DNA of 64,000 nt from Trebonia sp964581815 (GCA_964581815.1 CAZORE010000009.1:1-64000); one strand, 5' to 3'. Shown: positions 8,954 to 16,949, counted from the first letter of the stretch. Notes: generated by a model not told the origin, from the sequence alone. Translations and numbers: made by a program.

Positions 8954-9065
8954 GGCCCTGATCCTAGCGGCCGCTTGTATCAGCTGACCTCGGCGCGGTA
9001 AGACAGTGCGCATAGCGGGCGCCCGGCGCGACGCAGCCGGCTAGGCACGCGGGGGAGGCAGATTC

Positions 9066-10085
9066 ATGCGCGCGGTGTGGACCACGGGAACGAACGGGCC
9101 GGACTCACTTGAGGTGCGCGAGACGGAAGACCCGGAGCCGAAGGCAGGAGAGGTGCGGATCCGGGTCAGCGCGGCGGGCCTGTGTTTCGCCGAGGTGATG
9201 GCCGCCCAGGGCATGTACCCAGGTGCGCCGAAGCCGCCCGCCGTGCTCGGCTATGAGGCAGCGGGCGTGATCGACAAGGTCGGCCCGGGTGTCGACGAGC
9301 GTAAGGAAGGCAGCCGGGTGGTCGCCCTCACCACCTACGGCGGCCACTCCGACACGGTGTGCGTGCCGGAGAACCAGGCGTTCGCGATCCCGCACGGCAA
9401 GGACTTCACCGAGGCCGCCGCGATCCCGGTGAACTACCTGACCGCCTACCACATCCTGTTCCGTGCCGCCTCGGTCCGGCCGGGGGAGCGCGTGCTCGTC
9501 CACATGGCCGCCGGCGGCCTCGGCACCGCGGCCCTCCAGCTGTGCCGCACGGTCGACGGCGTGCAGACGTTCGGCACGGCGTCCGCCGCCAAGCATGAGG
9601 CGATCAGGAAGGAGGGCTGCACCTACCCGATCGACTACCACGCCACGGACTACGTCAAGGAGGTCAGGCGGCTCACCGACGGCGAGGGCGTGGACGTGGT
9701 ACTCGATCCCCTGGGCGGCGCGGACTCGCGCAAGGGACTCAAGCTGCTCCGCCCGGGCGGCCGCCTGATTGCCTACGGCTTCGCGAACCTGACAAGCGGC
9801 GAGCACCGGAACCGCGCCCGCATGCTGCGCCAGGTCGCGTCGATACCGCTGCTCACCCCGTTGCAGCTGATGAACGCCAACAAGGCCGTGGCGGGCGTGC
9901 ACATCGGCCGCCTCGTCGACCGGATCGACCTGCTCACCGCGGAGCTCACCGAGGTGCTCGCGCTCTGGGCGGCGGGCACCGTCACCCCCCGTATCGACGG
10001 CACCTACCCGTTCGACCGGGCGGCCGACGCCCACCGGCGCATCCTGTCGCACGGCAACACCGGCAAGATCATCCTCACCCCGTGA
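9066..10085 (+). CDS. Zinc-independent medium-chain quinone oxidoreductase
   Basis: A 339-residue MDR-superfamily NADPH oxidoreductase related to quinone oxidoreductase and VAT-1. The N-terminal GroES-like domain spans about 1-125 with LGYEAAGVIDKVGPGV; the Rossmann domain carries VLVHMAAGGLGTAALQLCR (about 141-159), the AxxGxxG type dinucleotide motif. Zinc-ligand cysteines of alcohol dehydrogenases are missing. ATG 9066 is preceded by a strong GGGGGAGG. It is a monocistronic gene between minus-strand neighbours. The natural substrate is unknown. Confidence 0.85.
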   Translation: MRAVWTTGTNGPDSLEVRETEDPEPKAGEVRIRVSAAGLCFAEVMAAQGMYPGAPKPPAVLGYEAAGVIDKVGPGVDERKEGSRVVALTTYGGHSDTVCVPENQAFAIPHGKDFTEAAAIPVNYLTAYHILFRAASVRPGERVLVHMAAGGLGTAALQLCRTVDGVQTFGTASAAKHEAIRKEGCTYPIDYHATDYVKEVRRLTDGEGVDVVLDPLGGADSRKGLKLLRPGGRLIAYGFANLTSGEHRNRARMLRQVASIPLLTPLQLMNANKAVAGVHIGRLVDRIDLLTAELTEVLALWAAGTVTPRIDGTYPFDRAADAHRRILSHGNTGKIILTP

Positions 10086-10194
10086 GCCCGCAGCCGCCCG
10101 TCTGGACCTTGATCGAATTCGAGGCGCCCAGGCCCACGGCCGTTCCGTTGGCGTGCCCGAGCCGCAACTCGACTGGACCGACTGACTGCGCGAC

Positions 10195-11386
10195 CTAGGC
10201 CGCGCGGCGCGGCGGGGCATGGCTACGTAGTACCTGTCTGCCGTCGGGGCTGCGGGCTTCCATGGTGCCGTCTGGGTGAAGGATGACCGCCCAGCCCCAA
10301 CGGTGGATGCATACCTCGTGGTGGTACTCGCATTATGCCGACGTTGTGCAGCGAGGTCTGACCGCCGTCCTTCTTGTGGACGATGTGGTGGACGTCAGAG
10401 GCGGAAGCCGGGCGGTCGCAGCCGCCTGGCCAGGCGCAGCGCTTGTCACGCAGGATGACCGCGCGGCGGATGTGGCCTGGGATCGAGTCGGAGAAGCCGA
10501 TGTCGAGCGGCAGGCTCGGCGTGTTGAAGGGGGGCTCAAGGAGGCCTGTGCGCAGCGCCGCGGCTAGGCCGCTGGGGCCGGACACGAAGTCGACAGCCAG
10601 CCGGGCGATCGCATAGCGGTGCGCCTGTCGCGCCGCGGCCGGACCGCCCGGCCTGACCGCGGCCAGTGAGATGATCGTGTCGATCGCGCTCATGTCGGCG
10701 TGCCCGGTGACGACCGGGACCGTCATGGCGTCGCACGCGGCGACCTCGGCGTCCTGGCCGGCCAGGTAGCCGGGCTCGCCGAGCCGTGCCTTGAGCCAGG
10801 CGCCCTCGATCTCGGGGGCGCCGGGCATGTCCCGGAGCTGTGAGATGGGGATGTGCACGACCGCCTGTGTATCGGCTCCAGCGCGGTCAGGGACCATGCG
10901 GGCGCGGATGAGGAGCTGGCAAGCCTCTTGCAGGCCGTCGTGGAACCGCTGCTCCTGGGGCCGGTTGTCTTCCGGACCGCGCTTCTTGCCGAGGGCCTCA
11001 AGCACGGCGGTCACCGCGGCGCCGCACTCGGGGGTCAGATCGGCCCGGAGCACGGCCGCGCCGCCGAACGTGGTGCCCAGCTTGAGGTAGCGGTCCCTGA
11101 AGCGGTCCTCGTCGTCATCTGGGTCGGGCCGCTGCGAGCGCCACCTCTCGATGGCCAGGCCGGCGATCGTCGCCAGGTCCTCGAGCGTCGCTCCGGCCGC
11201 TGCCGCCTGGAGCAAGATCTTGTCGGTCTCGTCACGCATCGCGGCCGGGAGCTTCCGTGTCCAGTCGGCGATCGCCACCGCCCAGGACCGCGACAAGTCC
11301 CCGGTCGCGACGGCATCGTGCAGGCCGGGCCGCTCGCTCAGCTGGCGCATCTGCCGGACCGCCGCCCGGGCGTCCCGCTTGGTCAT
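10195..11386 (-). pseudogene. DUF222/HNH endonuclease gene, frameshifted in the HNH motif
   Basis: 13E12-type protein: a DUF222 helical region (about residues 20-250) followed by HNH (DVHHIVHKKDGGQTSLHN). At about 10331-10333 the frame shifts. The current frame ends at 10223 in an atypical Arg/Pro/His-rich tail. Two frames over, the sequence reads CEYHHEVCIHRWGW and on to TAG at 10195-10197, exactly the tail expected for the family. Restoring two bases (TG) at the shift gives a protein of about 397 residues. The missing part holds the last conserved histidines, so the protein as sequenced should be nuclease-dead. ATG 11386 follows GAGAGGG. A sequencing error is possible. Confidence 0.75.
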
Positions 11387-11477
11387 CCGGCCCTCTCGAA
11401 CCACTATCAAGTGGGGTGACGAGGACTGCGGTACCGGGGACCGCAGCGCCGTGCCGCACGTCGGCTATCGTCCAGGC

Positions 11478-12251
11478 ATGACCACACTGGTCGAAAGCGT
11501 CGCGGTCCTGTCCGACATCCACGGCGTGCTGCCCGTGCTCGACGCCGTGCTCGCGCAGCCCGAGGTTCAGGCCGCCGACCTGATCGTGGCGTGCGGTGAC
11601 CACGCGGCCGGGCCGCAGCCCGTCCAGGTCCTCGACCGGCTGACCGCGATGGGCAACGTCGTCCTCGTGCGCGGCAATGCCGACCGTGACCTGGTGGCGC
11701 TGGCGCGCGGCGAGTACCCGCCGGACGAGGAGGCGTACCCCGTTGACGCCTGGGCGGCGGCGCAGTTGCCTCCCGCGCACGTGGACCTGCTCGCGGGCCT
11801 GCCGCACCCGGTCATCGTCGACGTGCAGGGCTTCGGCCCGGTGGCGTTCTGCCACGGCACGCCGCGGGACGACAACGAGGTGGTGCTCGTCGACACCCGC
11901 CTTGACCGCTGGGCCGAGGCGTTCGCCGGGCTGCCTGGCGAGGTGCGGACGGTGGTCTGCGGTCATACCCACATGCCCTTCGCCCGCCTGGTCGACCGCC
12001 GCCTGGTGGTCAACCCCGGCAGTGTCGGCATGCCCTACGGCCGGCCCGGCGGCCACTGGGCCCTGCTCAAGGACGGCGGCGTCAGCCTGCGCCGGGTCGA
12101 GGTCGACCTGGACGCGGCCATCGCCGCGGTCGTGGCGGGCTCGGCTTACCCGGACCGGGCCGCCTGGGCCGAGGACTACCTGCGCGCCACGGCCAGCGAC
12201 GCCGACGCGATCGCCGCCTTCGGCCCCCGCGACGGCCGCCCCGCCTGCTAG
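11478..12251 (+). CDS. Metallophosphoesterase, YfcE/MJ0936-like
   Basis: A 257-residue calcineurin-like phosphodiesterase. Metal-binding motifs appear in order: LSDIHG (about 10-15), GDHAAG, RGNADRD (about 58-64, in place of GNHD/E), CHGTPRDD, and CGHTHMPF (about 157-164). This is the pattern of small cyclic or linear nucleotide phosphodiesterases. ATG 11478 is 6 nt downstream of TATCGT (11466-11471), indicating a leaderless message. It diverges from the DUF222/HNH gene and ends at a strong hairpin shared with the convergent exporter. Confidence 0.8.
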   Translation: MTTLVESVAVLSDIHGVLPVLDAVLAQPEVQAADLIVACGDHAAGPQPVQVLDRLTAMGNVVLVRGNADRDLVALARGEYPPDEEAYPVDAWAAAQLPPAHVDLLAGLPHPVIVDVQGFGPVAFCHGTPRDDNEVVLVDTRLDRWAEAFAGLPGEVRTVVCGHTHMPFARLVDRRLVVNPGSVGMPYGRPGGHWALLKDGGVSLRRVEVDLDAAIAAVVAGSAYPDRAAWAEDYLRATASDADAIAAFGPRDGRPAC

Positions 12252-12261
12252 CCGAAAACAG

Positions 12262-12294
12262 GAAGCGCCGCAGGCGCAATGCCTGCGGCGCTTC
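12262..12294. terminator. 14-bp perfect hairpin between convergent genes
   Basis: The arms 12262-12275 and 12281-12294 are perfect complements around the loop GCAAT. On the minus strand the stem is followed by CCTGTTTTCGG, so it is a good intrinsic terminator for the DHA2 exporter; on the plus strand it can stop the metallophosphoesterase transcript without a U-tract. Confidence 0.8.
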
Positions 12295-12310
12295 GCCTGC
12301 CGGAGCCCTC

Positions 12311-13960
12311 TCAGCGGTCCGCCGTCGGCACCGGCGCAAGGGCGGCCTGCGCGTTGGCCGCCTCAACGAGTGCCGTCTCGACGAGGCCGGCCGGCAGCTC
12401 GGTCGAGGTGGACGTGGACTCAGCCGCCGCGCGGGCCGGCATGAAGGCGAGCGCCACAAGCGCGGCGGCCAGCGTGACCCCCGCGGCGACCAGCGAGCCG
12501 CGGTGAATGCCGGTCATGAACGCCGACCGGACCGCGGCCAGCGCCGCGTCGCGCACCGGCGCCGGGAAGCGGGCGGCCACGTTCATCCCGGCGATGACCG
12601 ACTGCCCGGCCAGGTGGCCGGCGGCGGCGGGCGCGCCGAGCGCGGTCAGCCCGGACAGCACGTGCGAGCCGTAGGCGGAGTTGAGCACCGAGCCGACGAT
12701 CGCGACGCCGAGGGTACCGCCGACCTCGCGGGTGGTGTCGTTGACGGCCGAGCCCGCGCCTGCCTTGCCGCGCGGCACCGCGCCCATGATCGCGTCGGTG
12801 GCCGGGCCGGTGGTCAGGCCGAGGCCCGCCGCCATCAGCGCCATGGCGATGACCACCCTGCCCCAGTACGGCGTGGTGACCTCGGTGGTCGCGGCGACGG
12901 CGAACCCGGCGCTCATCGTGACGAGCCCGGCGGCGACCACCAGCTTGGTGCCGAACCGGCGCATGAGCAGCATCGCGACCGGCGAGAACCCGGCGGTGAC
13001 GAACGCGAACGGCAGCGTGGCGAGCCCGGCGCCGAGCGGGTCGTAGCCGCGCAGGATCTGGAAGTACTGGGTGATCATGAAGATGAACCCGAACAGCCCG
13101 AAGAAGGACAGCGCGATCGCCGCGCTCGCGGCGCTGAACCGGGGGTTGCGGAACAGCCGCACGTCGAGCATCGGGTCGGGGCGCCGCACCTGCCACCAGG
13201 CGAAGGCGGCCAGCAGCGCCAGCGACCCGGTGATCCCGCCGACCGTGGCGAAGGACGCCCAGCCGTGCTCTGGTGCCTCGATGATCGACCAGGTGAGCAG
13301 GGCGATCCCGGCGGCGGACAGCAGCGCGCCGAGCGGGTCGAAGCGCCCGGCGTCGGGGTCGCGCGACTCCGGCAGCAGCACCCGGCCGAGCAGCAGCGCG
13401 ACCACGGCGACGGGCACGGACACGTAGAACACCGAGGACCAGGAGAAGTGCCGGAGCAGCGCGCCGCCGGACACCGGCCCGATCGCGACGGCGAGGCCGG
13501 ATACCGCGGACCAGACGCCGATCGCGATGGCCCGCTCGCGGGCCACGGTGAACACGTTGTTGAGTATCGCCAGCGTGGCCGGGTACACCAGCGCGGCCGC
13601 CCCGCCCATCAGGGCCCGGGCCGCGATCAGCTCGCCGGTGGTCTGCGATAGCGCCGCGCCGACCGAGAACACAGCGAACAGCAGCAGGCCGAGCTGCAGC
13701 AAGCGCCGTCGGCCGAGGCGGTCGCCGAGGTTGCCGCCGAGCAGCAGCAGCCCGGCGAAGGAGAGCGTGTAGGCGTCGACCACCCACTGCAAGGCCGAGG
13801 TCGAAGCGTGCAGGTCGCGGCTGATCGTCGGCAGCGCGACGTTGACGATCGTGTTGTCCACGACGGTGAGCAGGACGCTGAGGCAGAGCACCGCGAGAAT
13901 CCACCAGCGCCGGTCGGGCTGGACCGTGCTGTGCTGCGCAGTGCCGGAACGGGCTTCCAT
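12311..13960 (-). CDS. DHA2 family MFS drug exporter (EmrB/QacA type)
   Basis: A 549-residue, 14-segment proton-drug antiporter-like protein. Motif D1 is seen in LLTVVDNTIVNVALPTI (about 30-46) and motif A in GNLGDRLGRRRLL (about 76-88); motif C-like GPVSGGALLRHFSW lies near 160-173. It would expel lipophilic or cationic compounds. The gene faces a TetR regulator across 110 bp with a palindromic operator (13997-14014), a typical ligand-induced efflux arrangement. The C-terminal extension is Ala/Thr-rich and acidic. Confidence 0.85.
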   Translation of the reverse strand: MEARSGTAQHSTVQPDRRWWILAVLCLSVLLTVVDNTIVNVALPTISRDLHASTSALQWVVDAYTLSFAGLLLLGGNLGDRLGRRRLLQLGLLLFAVFSVGAALSQTTGELIAARALMGGAAALVYPATLAILNNVFTVARERAIAIGVWSAVSGLAVAIGPVSGGALLRHFSWSSVFYVSVPVAVVALLLGRVLLPESRDPDAGRFDPLGALLSAAGIALLTWSIIEAPEHGWASFATVGGITGSLALLAAFAWWQVRRPDPMLDVRLFRNPRFSAASAAIALSFFGLFGFIFMITQYFQILRGYDPLGAGLATLPFAFVTAGFSPVAMLLMRRFGTKLVVAAGLVTMSAGFAVAATTEVTTPYWGRVVIAMALMAAGLGLTTGPATDAIMGAVPRGKAGAGSAVNDTTREVGGTLGVAIVGSVLNSAYGSHVLSGLTALGAPAAAGHLAGQSVIAGMNVAARFPAPVRDAALAAVRSAFMTGIHRGSLVAAGVTLAAALVALAFMPARAAAESTSTSTELPAGLVETALVEAANAQAALAPVPTADR

Positions 13961-13984
13961 GGGACGAGACCCCCTGTGAGACTC

Positions 13985-14027
13985 TTATAGGACGTTGTTA
14001 CATAACTATGTAACGTCGTTCTATACT
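13985..14027. promoter_or_regulatory. Divergent promoters with TetR-type palindrome
   Basis: GTTACATA-AC-TATGTAAC (13997-14014) is a perfect 18-bp palindrome. TATACT at 14022-14027 is a good -10 for the plus strand and TATAAG (13990-13985) for the minus strand, so one bound dimer would cover both promoters. It is AT-rich against the GC-rich background. Assignment to the adjacent TetR protein is inferred from position. Confidence 0.7.
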
Positions 14028-14070
14028 TGTCAAGGGCCGCAAGGAAGCGATGCGCCGGCCCGGATAGGGG

Positions 14071-14742
14071 ATGATGTTCGGCATGAGCCAAGCGGATGCC
14101 GAAAGCAGCGACCGGGCCGGGACCGCCGGCCCGGCGTCACCGGCCCGGCGCGGCCGGACGCCGTCCGCGGACGTGGAGCGCGAGCTGCTCGCCGCCGCGG
14201 AGGCCGTGCTTGTCCGCGACGGCCCGGCCGGACTGACCGTCCGGGCCGTCGCCGCCGAGGCGGGCATCGCGCCAATGGGCGTCTACAACAAGCTCGGCGG
14301 CAAGGACGGCCTGGTGGACGCGCTGCTGATCAAGGGCTTCGACCGGCTGCGGGCGTACATGGACGCGGCCACCGGGGACACGAGGGAGCCGAGCATGCGC
14401 GCCCGCTTCGTCGCCTGCGGCCTGAGCTACCGCCAGTTCGCGCTGGAGAACCCGCACTTCTACGCGATCATGTTCGAACGGGCGCAGCCGCATTTTCATG
14501 ACAACCCGGAGGTCGAGGAGCACGCCCAGGCCACCTTCGGCGCGCTGGTGCGGACCGTCGAGCTGGCCGCGGCGGCCGGCGTGCTCGCCGCCCCCGACCC
14601 CGTCGAGGTCGCGCAGCAGATCTGGTCGGCCGTGCACGGCGCCGTGGCCCTCGAGCTCAAGGACCAGGTCCTCACCCCCGACCCGCAGTACACCTACCAG
14701 ACGCTGCTGGCCACGATCATCCGCGGCCTGGCCCCGCGCTAA
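14071..14742 (+). CDS. TetR family regulator of the divergent exporter
   Basis: A 223-residue TetR regulator. After an unusual 30-residue disordered start (SDRAGTAGPASPARRGR) the helix-turn-helix runs from about 33 to 78, with VRAVAAEAGIAPMGVYNKLGGKDGLVDALL holding the recognition helix. The C-terminal part (FERAQPHF, AQQIWSAVHGAVALEL) matches the TetR_C WHG-type ligand domain. ATG 14071 is the first possible start; ATG 14083 is an alternative. It should repress itself and the DHA2 exporter through the palindrome at 13997-14014. Confidence 0.85.
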   Translation: MMFGMSQADAESSDRAGTAGPASPARRGRTPSADVERELLAAAEAVLVRDGPAGLTVRAVAAEAGIAPMGVYNKLGGKDGLVDALLIKGFDRLRAYMDAATGDTREPSMRARFVACGLSYRQFALENPHFYAIMFERAQPHFHDNPEVEEHAQATFGALVRTVELAAAAGVLAAPDPVEVAQQIWSAVHGAVALELKDQVLTPDPQYTYQTLLATIIRGLAPR

Positions 14743-14841
14743 GAGCCGAAGCCGGATCAAGGTGGCCCCGAACGGAGGCGTGTTTCACCGCCGAAGACGA
14801 GGTCGACCGCCGCGAGCCGCGAAACCGGACGCCGCGCGCTC

Positions 14842-14873
14842 TTGAACCTGGAGTACGGTCCAGGGCTTACCGT
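14842..14873 (+). promoter_or_regulatory. MerR-type promoter with dyad in a 20-bp spacer
   Basis: A -35 TTGAAC (14842-14847) and a -10 TACCGT (14868-14873) are separated by 20 bp, the overlong spacing that MerR regulators correct by DNA distortion. The spacer region holds the dyad CCTGGA-N6-TCCAGG (14847-14864). The ATG of the MerR gene is 6 nt after the -10, so the transcript is leaderless. Autoregulation is inferred from this architecture. Confidence 0.8.
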
Positions 14874-14879
14874 CGTGGC

Positions 14880-15368
14880 ATGGCGATCGATCAGGGCGTG
14901 GGCGGCGGGGCGCCGCCGGCCGGGGCGCTATCTGTCGGGCAGCTGGCCTCCCGGGCCGGGGTGCGGGTAGACACGGTCCGGTTCTATGAGCGGACGGGCC
15001 TGCTGCCCCGGCCGCGCCGGACCGGCGGCGACCACCGGCGGTACGGGCCGGCTGACGTGGACCGGCTGCTGTTCATCCGGGGAGCCCGGCGGCTCGGGCT
15101 GCGGCTCGCGGAGATCCGCGAGCTGGCCCAGGCCCGCGACACCGGGACCTGCCCGTGTGGCCCGGCCGAGGTGCTGCTGCGCGAGCACGTCGGCGAGATC
15201 GACCGGGAGATCGCCCGGCTCACCGCGCTACGGGACGAGCTGGCCGGGGTGATCACCGGATTGTCCGACCCAGCGGTGACGTGCCAGGACCCAGTCCCGG
15301 TCGCCTGGTGCCCGCCGTACATCCAGCGTGCGGAGGGAGGTGACCGCGATGTGCTGCTGCTGCGATGA
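14880..15368 (+). CDS. MerR family metal-sensing-type regulator
   Basis: A 162-residue MerR regulator. The winged helix is SVGQLASRAGVRVDTVRFYERTGLL (about 18-42), followed by RRYGPADVDRLLFIRGARRLGL, and a long dimerisation helix (about 94-125). Cysteines at 91 and 93 (TCPCG) mark the start of that helix, and 135 and 144 lie in the C-terminal loop. The 9-residue spacing of the last pair matches Cys117/Cys126 of mercury-type MerR, and 91/93 lie where Cys82 does, so soft-metal thiolate sensing is likely. The stop is inside a tiny Cys-rich gene. Its own promoter is of MerR type. Metal identity is unknown. Confidence 0.8.
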   Translation: MAIDQGVGGGAPPAGALSVGQLASRAGVRVDTVRFYERTGLLPRPRRTGGDHRRYGPADVDRLLFIRGARRLGLRLAEIRELAQARDTGTCPCGPAEVLLREHVGEIDREIARLTALRDELAGVITGLSDPAVTCQDPVPVAWCPPYIQRAEGGDRDVLLLR

Positions 15369-15399
15369 CCCGTCCTGCCAGGGCTGCGAGTGCTGTTAG
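15349..15399 (+). CDS. 16-residue peptide with eight cysteines, overlapping merR-like gene
   Basis: The frame ATG to TAG encodes MCCCCDDPSCQGCECC, half of it cysteine with two aspartates and one glutamate. It overlaps the last 20 bases of the MerR gene in another frame. GGGAGG (15335-15340) lies 8 nt before the ATG, an optimal Shine-Dalgarno distance, and a hairpin follows the stop. Expression with a thiol-bearing MerR sensor suggests a metal-chelating or metal-chaperoning micropeptide. Poly-cysteine short ORFs in mycobacteria act as cysteine-responsive attenuators, which is the main alternative, but those are leaderless and sit upstream of sulfur genes. Chance cannot be excluded at this size. 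Confidence 0.5.
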   Translation: MCCCCDDPSCQGCECC

Positions 15400-15566
15400 T
15401 TTCCGCGGCGGNNNNNNNNNNNNNNNNNNNNNNNNNNNNNNNNNNNNNNNNNNNNNNNNNNNNNNNNNNNNNNNNNNNNNNNNNNNNNNNNNNNNNNNNN
15501 NNNNNNNNNNNCTGCTGCGATGACCCGTCCTGCCAGGGCTGCGAGTGCTGTTAGTTTCCGCGGCGG
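15357..15566. repeat. 55-bp duplication flanking a 100-N gap (assembly artefact)
   Basis: Bases 15357-15411 are identical to 15512-15566, and the 100 N (15412-15511) lie exactly between them. The same 55-bp length recurs at the gap at 46797. This is what unmerged contig ends from a k=55 graph look like. Collapsing the repeat removes 155 bp and leaves the GNAT start about 68 nt after the Cys-rich peptide stop. Confidence 0.9.
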
Positions 15567-15599
15567 GCGGGCACGAAATCGTAAGCTGCCGCTCGCCCG
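15564..15599 (+). terminator. Possible hairpin after the Cys-rich peptide
   Basis: CGGGCGGGC (15564-15572) can pair with GCTCGCCCG (15591-15599), one G-T wobble, with an 18-nt loop. It lies after the peptide stop once the artefactual duplication is collapsed and ahead of the promoter of the GNAT gene. There is no U-tract, so termination is tentative. Confidence 0.4.
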
Positions 15600-15621
15600 T
15601 CGCCCGCTAGGCTCATCGCTC

Positions 15622-16089
15622 ATGACCGCCCCAGTCATCAGGATCGCCGGCGCCGCCGACGCGCCCGCGCTCGCCGCGCTGCGCCGCGCGTGGACCGCCG
15701 AGCAGCACGGCCCGGCCGGTGACCCGGAGTTCGAGGCCCGGTTCCTTGACTGGTACGCGCGCCAGTCGGGCCGCCGAGTCTCCTGGCTGGCCGAGGTGTC
15801 CGGCGAGATGGTCGGCATGGTGAACCTCGCGGTCTTCGAGCGCATGCCGCAGCCCGGACGCGAAGCCGGATCGTGGGGGTACCTCGCCAACGCGTTCGTC
15901 CTCGCGGCCTACCGGAACCAGGGGATCGGCTCATCCCTGCTGCGCGCGCTGCTCGCGCACGCCGACGACCAGGGCTACCTGCGCGTCGTGCTGCGCCCGG
16001 CGGAGCGGGCGGTCCCGTTCTACCAGCGGGCCGGCTTCAGCTTCGACACCGGGTTCCTCGTCCGGCCGCGCGGCGAAGCGACGGGTTAG
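15622..16089 (+). CDS. GNAT family N-acetyltransferase
   Basis: A 155-residue GNAT protein with the acetyl-CoA motif A AYRNQGIGSSLLRALLAHA (about 98-116, QxxGxG/A type) and the downstream FYQRAGFSFDT. The acceptor substrate is unknown. ATG 15622 is preferred to upstream starts because they fall in the duplicated assembly sequence and because TAGGCT (15608-15613) lies 8 nt upstream, a leaderless promoter. Its stop overlaps that of the convergent SRPBCC gene. Confidence 0.8.
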   Translation: MTAPVIRIAGAADAPALAALRRAWTAEQHGPAGDPEFEARFLDWYARQSGRRVSWLAEVSGEMVGMVNLAVFERMPQPGREAGSWGYLANAFVLAAYRNQGIGSSLLRALLAHADDQGYLRVVLRPAERAVPFYQRAGFSFDTGFLVRPRGEATG

Positions 16090-16604
16090 ACCTCGGACTT
16101 GAAGTCGGCGGGCGGCCCCTCCTGCGGGCCGATCTCCGGCTCGAACGCGGCGGAGTAGGCGGCGAACCGGCGGCGCCAGGCGTTCGGGTCGGTCGGCCGG
16201 CCAGCGAGCCGGTCGAGGCAGTCCGCCCAGCCGGCCGCGTTCCGCGCCGCCCAGCTCGCCTCGAGCTGGTCGATGAGCACCAGCCGGGTGCCGTCGCCCT
16301 CCGGGTAGAGCTCGAACCGCAGCGTCTCCTGGTCGCCCCAGGTGTAGGAGAGCAACTTCGGCTCGTCCACCGCGAGCACCGTGCCGGCCAGGGTCATGTC
16401 GATGACCTCGGGCGGGAACGGGAAGGTGATCGCGGCACCTACCTCCCAGCGGCCGCCCTCGACGATGACGTCGCAGGGAAACCACTGTTTGAGCTGCGCG
16501 CGGTCGGTGATCGCCTGCCAGACGACCGCGGGCGGGTCGGGCAGGTACCGCTCAAGCCGGACGGCCGGCCTGGTGCCGGTGGTGTCGAGCGTCGCGTCGG
16601 TCAT
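16086..16604 (-). CDS. SRPBCC (AHSA1-like) domain protein
   Basis: A 172-residue START/Bet v 1-fold protein of the AHSA1 group. ERYLPDPPAVVWQAITDRAQLKQWF (about 18-42) is the family's opening strand-helix and LLSYTWGDQETLRFEL the central sheet. Such proteins bind hydrophobic ligands. ATG 16604 has AGGAGG upstream and overlaps the ArsR stop by ATGA. ArsR plus AHSA1-like SRPBCC is a common actinobacterial operon. The function of the pair is not established. Confidence 0.8.
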   Translation of the reverse strand: MTDATLDTTGTRPAVRLERYLPDPPAVVWQAITDRAQLKQWFPCDVIVEGGRWEVGAAITFPFPPEVIDMTLAGTVLAVDEPKLLSYTWGDQETLRFELYPEGDGTRLVLIDQLEASWAARNAAGWADCLDRLAGRPTDPNAWRRRFAAYSAAFEPEIGPQEGPPADFKSEV

Positions 16605-16918
16605 CCGTTCCTCCTGCTGTCCAGGTGCCGTTCGAGCCGGTCGAGGCTCGTGCTCCACAGCTCGCGGTAGGGCGCGAGCCAGTGATCGATCTCCGCGAGG
16701 GGCTCAGGCCGGATGCGGTACAGACGGCGCTGTGCGTCGGCGCGGACCTCGACGAGCCCGGCGTCCTTGAGTACCCGCAGGTGCTTGGACATCAGCGGCT
16801 GGCTCACGCCCAGGCGCCGCACCAGCTCACCGACCGGGAGCTCCTCCTCGCGGAGCAGGTCGAGGATCGCCTGCCGTCGCGGCTCAGCGATCACCTGCAT
16901 GGTCGTCCCCATCGTCAT
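16601..16918 (-). CDS. ArsR family transcriptional regulator
   Basis: A 105-residue winged-helix repressor. EPRRQAILDLLREEELPVGELVRRLG (about 8-33) and the recognition segment SQPLMSKHLRVLKDAGLVEVR (about 34-54) are typical, and no metal-binding cysteines are present, so it belongs to the non-metal group paired with SRPBCC genes. ATG 16918 is chosen because TATGTT lies 7 nt upstream on the minus strand; ATG 16930 would overlap that -10. The stop overlaps the SRPBCC start. Autoregulation through the palindrome at 16940-16949 is likely. Confidence 0.8.
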   Translation of the reverse strand: MTMGTTMQVIAEPRRQAILDLLREEELPVGELVRRLGVSQPLMSKHLRVLKDAGLVEVRADAQRRLYRIRPEPLAEIDHWLAPYRELWSTSLDRLERHLDSRRNG

Positions 16919-16925
16919 AGCACCG

Positions 16926-16949
16926 AACATACTAGATTGGTTATATAAC
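16926..16949 (-). promoter_or_regulatory. ArsR gene promoter and GTTATATAAC palindrome
   Basis: On the minus strand the -10 TATGTT (16931-16926) sits 7 nt before ATG 16918. The 10-bp palindrome GTTATATAAC (16940-16949) lies directly upstream and is strikingly AT-rich for this genome, a plausible ArsR operator. Confidence 0.55.

Noticed and set aside
7510..9001. Long plus-strand open frame opposite the P1-nuclease-like gene
   Set aside because: It is an antisense frame kept open by GC-rich third positions; composition is Arg/Pro/Gly-rich and has no family character, while the minus-strand frame has a recognisable metal motif and promoter.
10086..10194. Short plus-strand frame after the quinone oxidoreductase gene
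   Set aside because: No start, RBS or recognisable domain; it overlaps the lost C-terminal frame region of the HNH gene.
15357..15566. Direct repeat as a possible mobile element target duplication
   Set aside because: The copies exactly flank a run of 100 N and share the 55-bp length with another gap, so an assembly artefact explains them.
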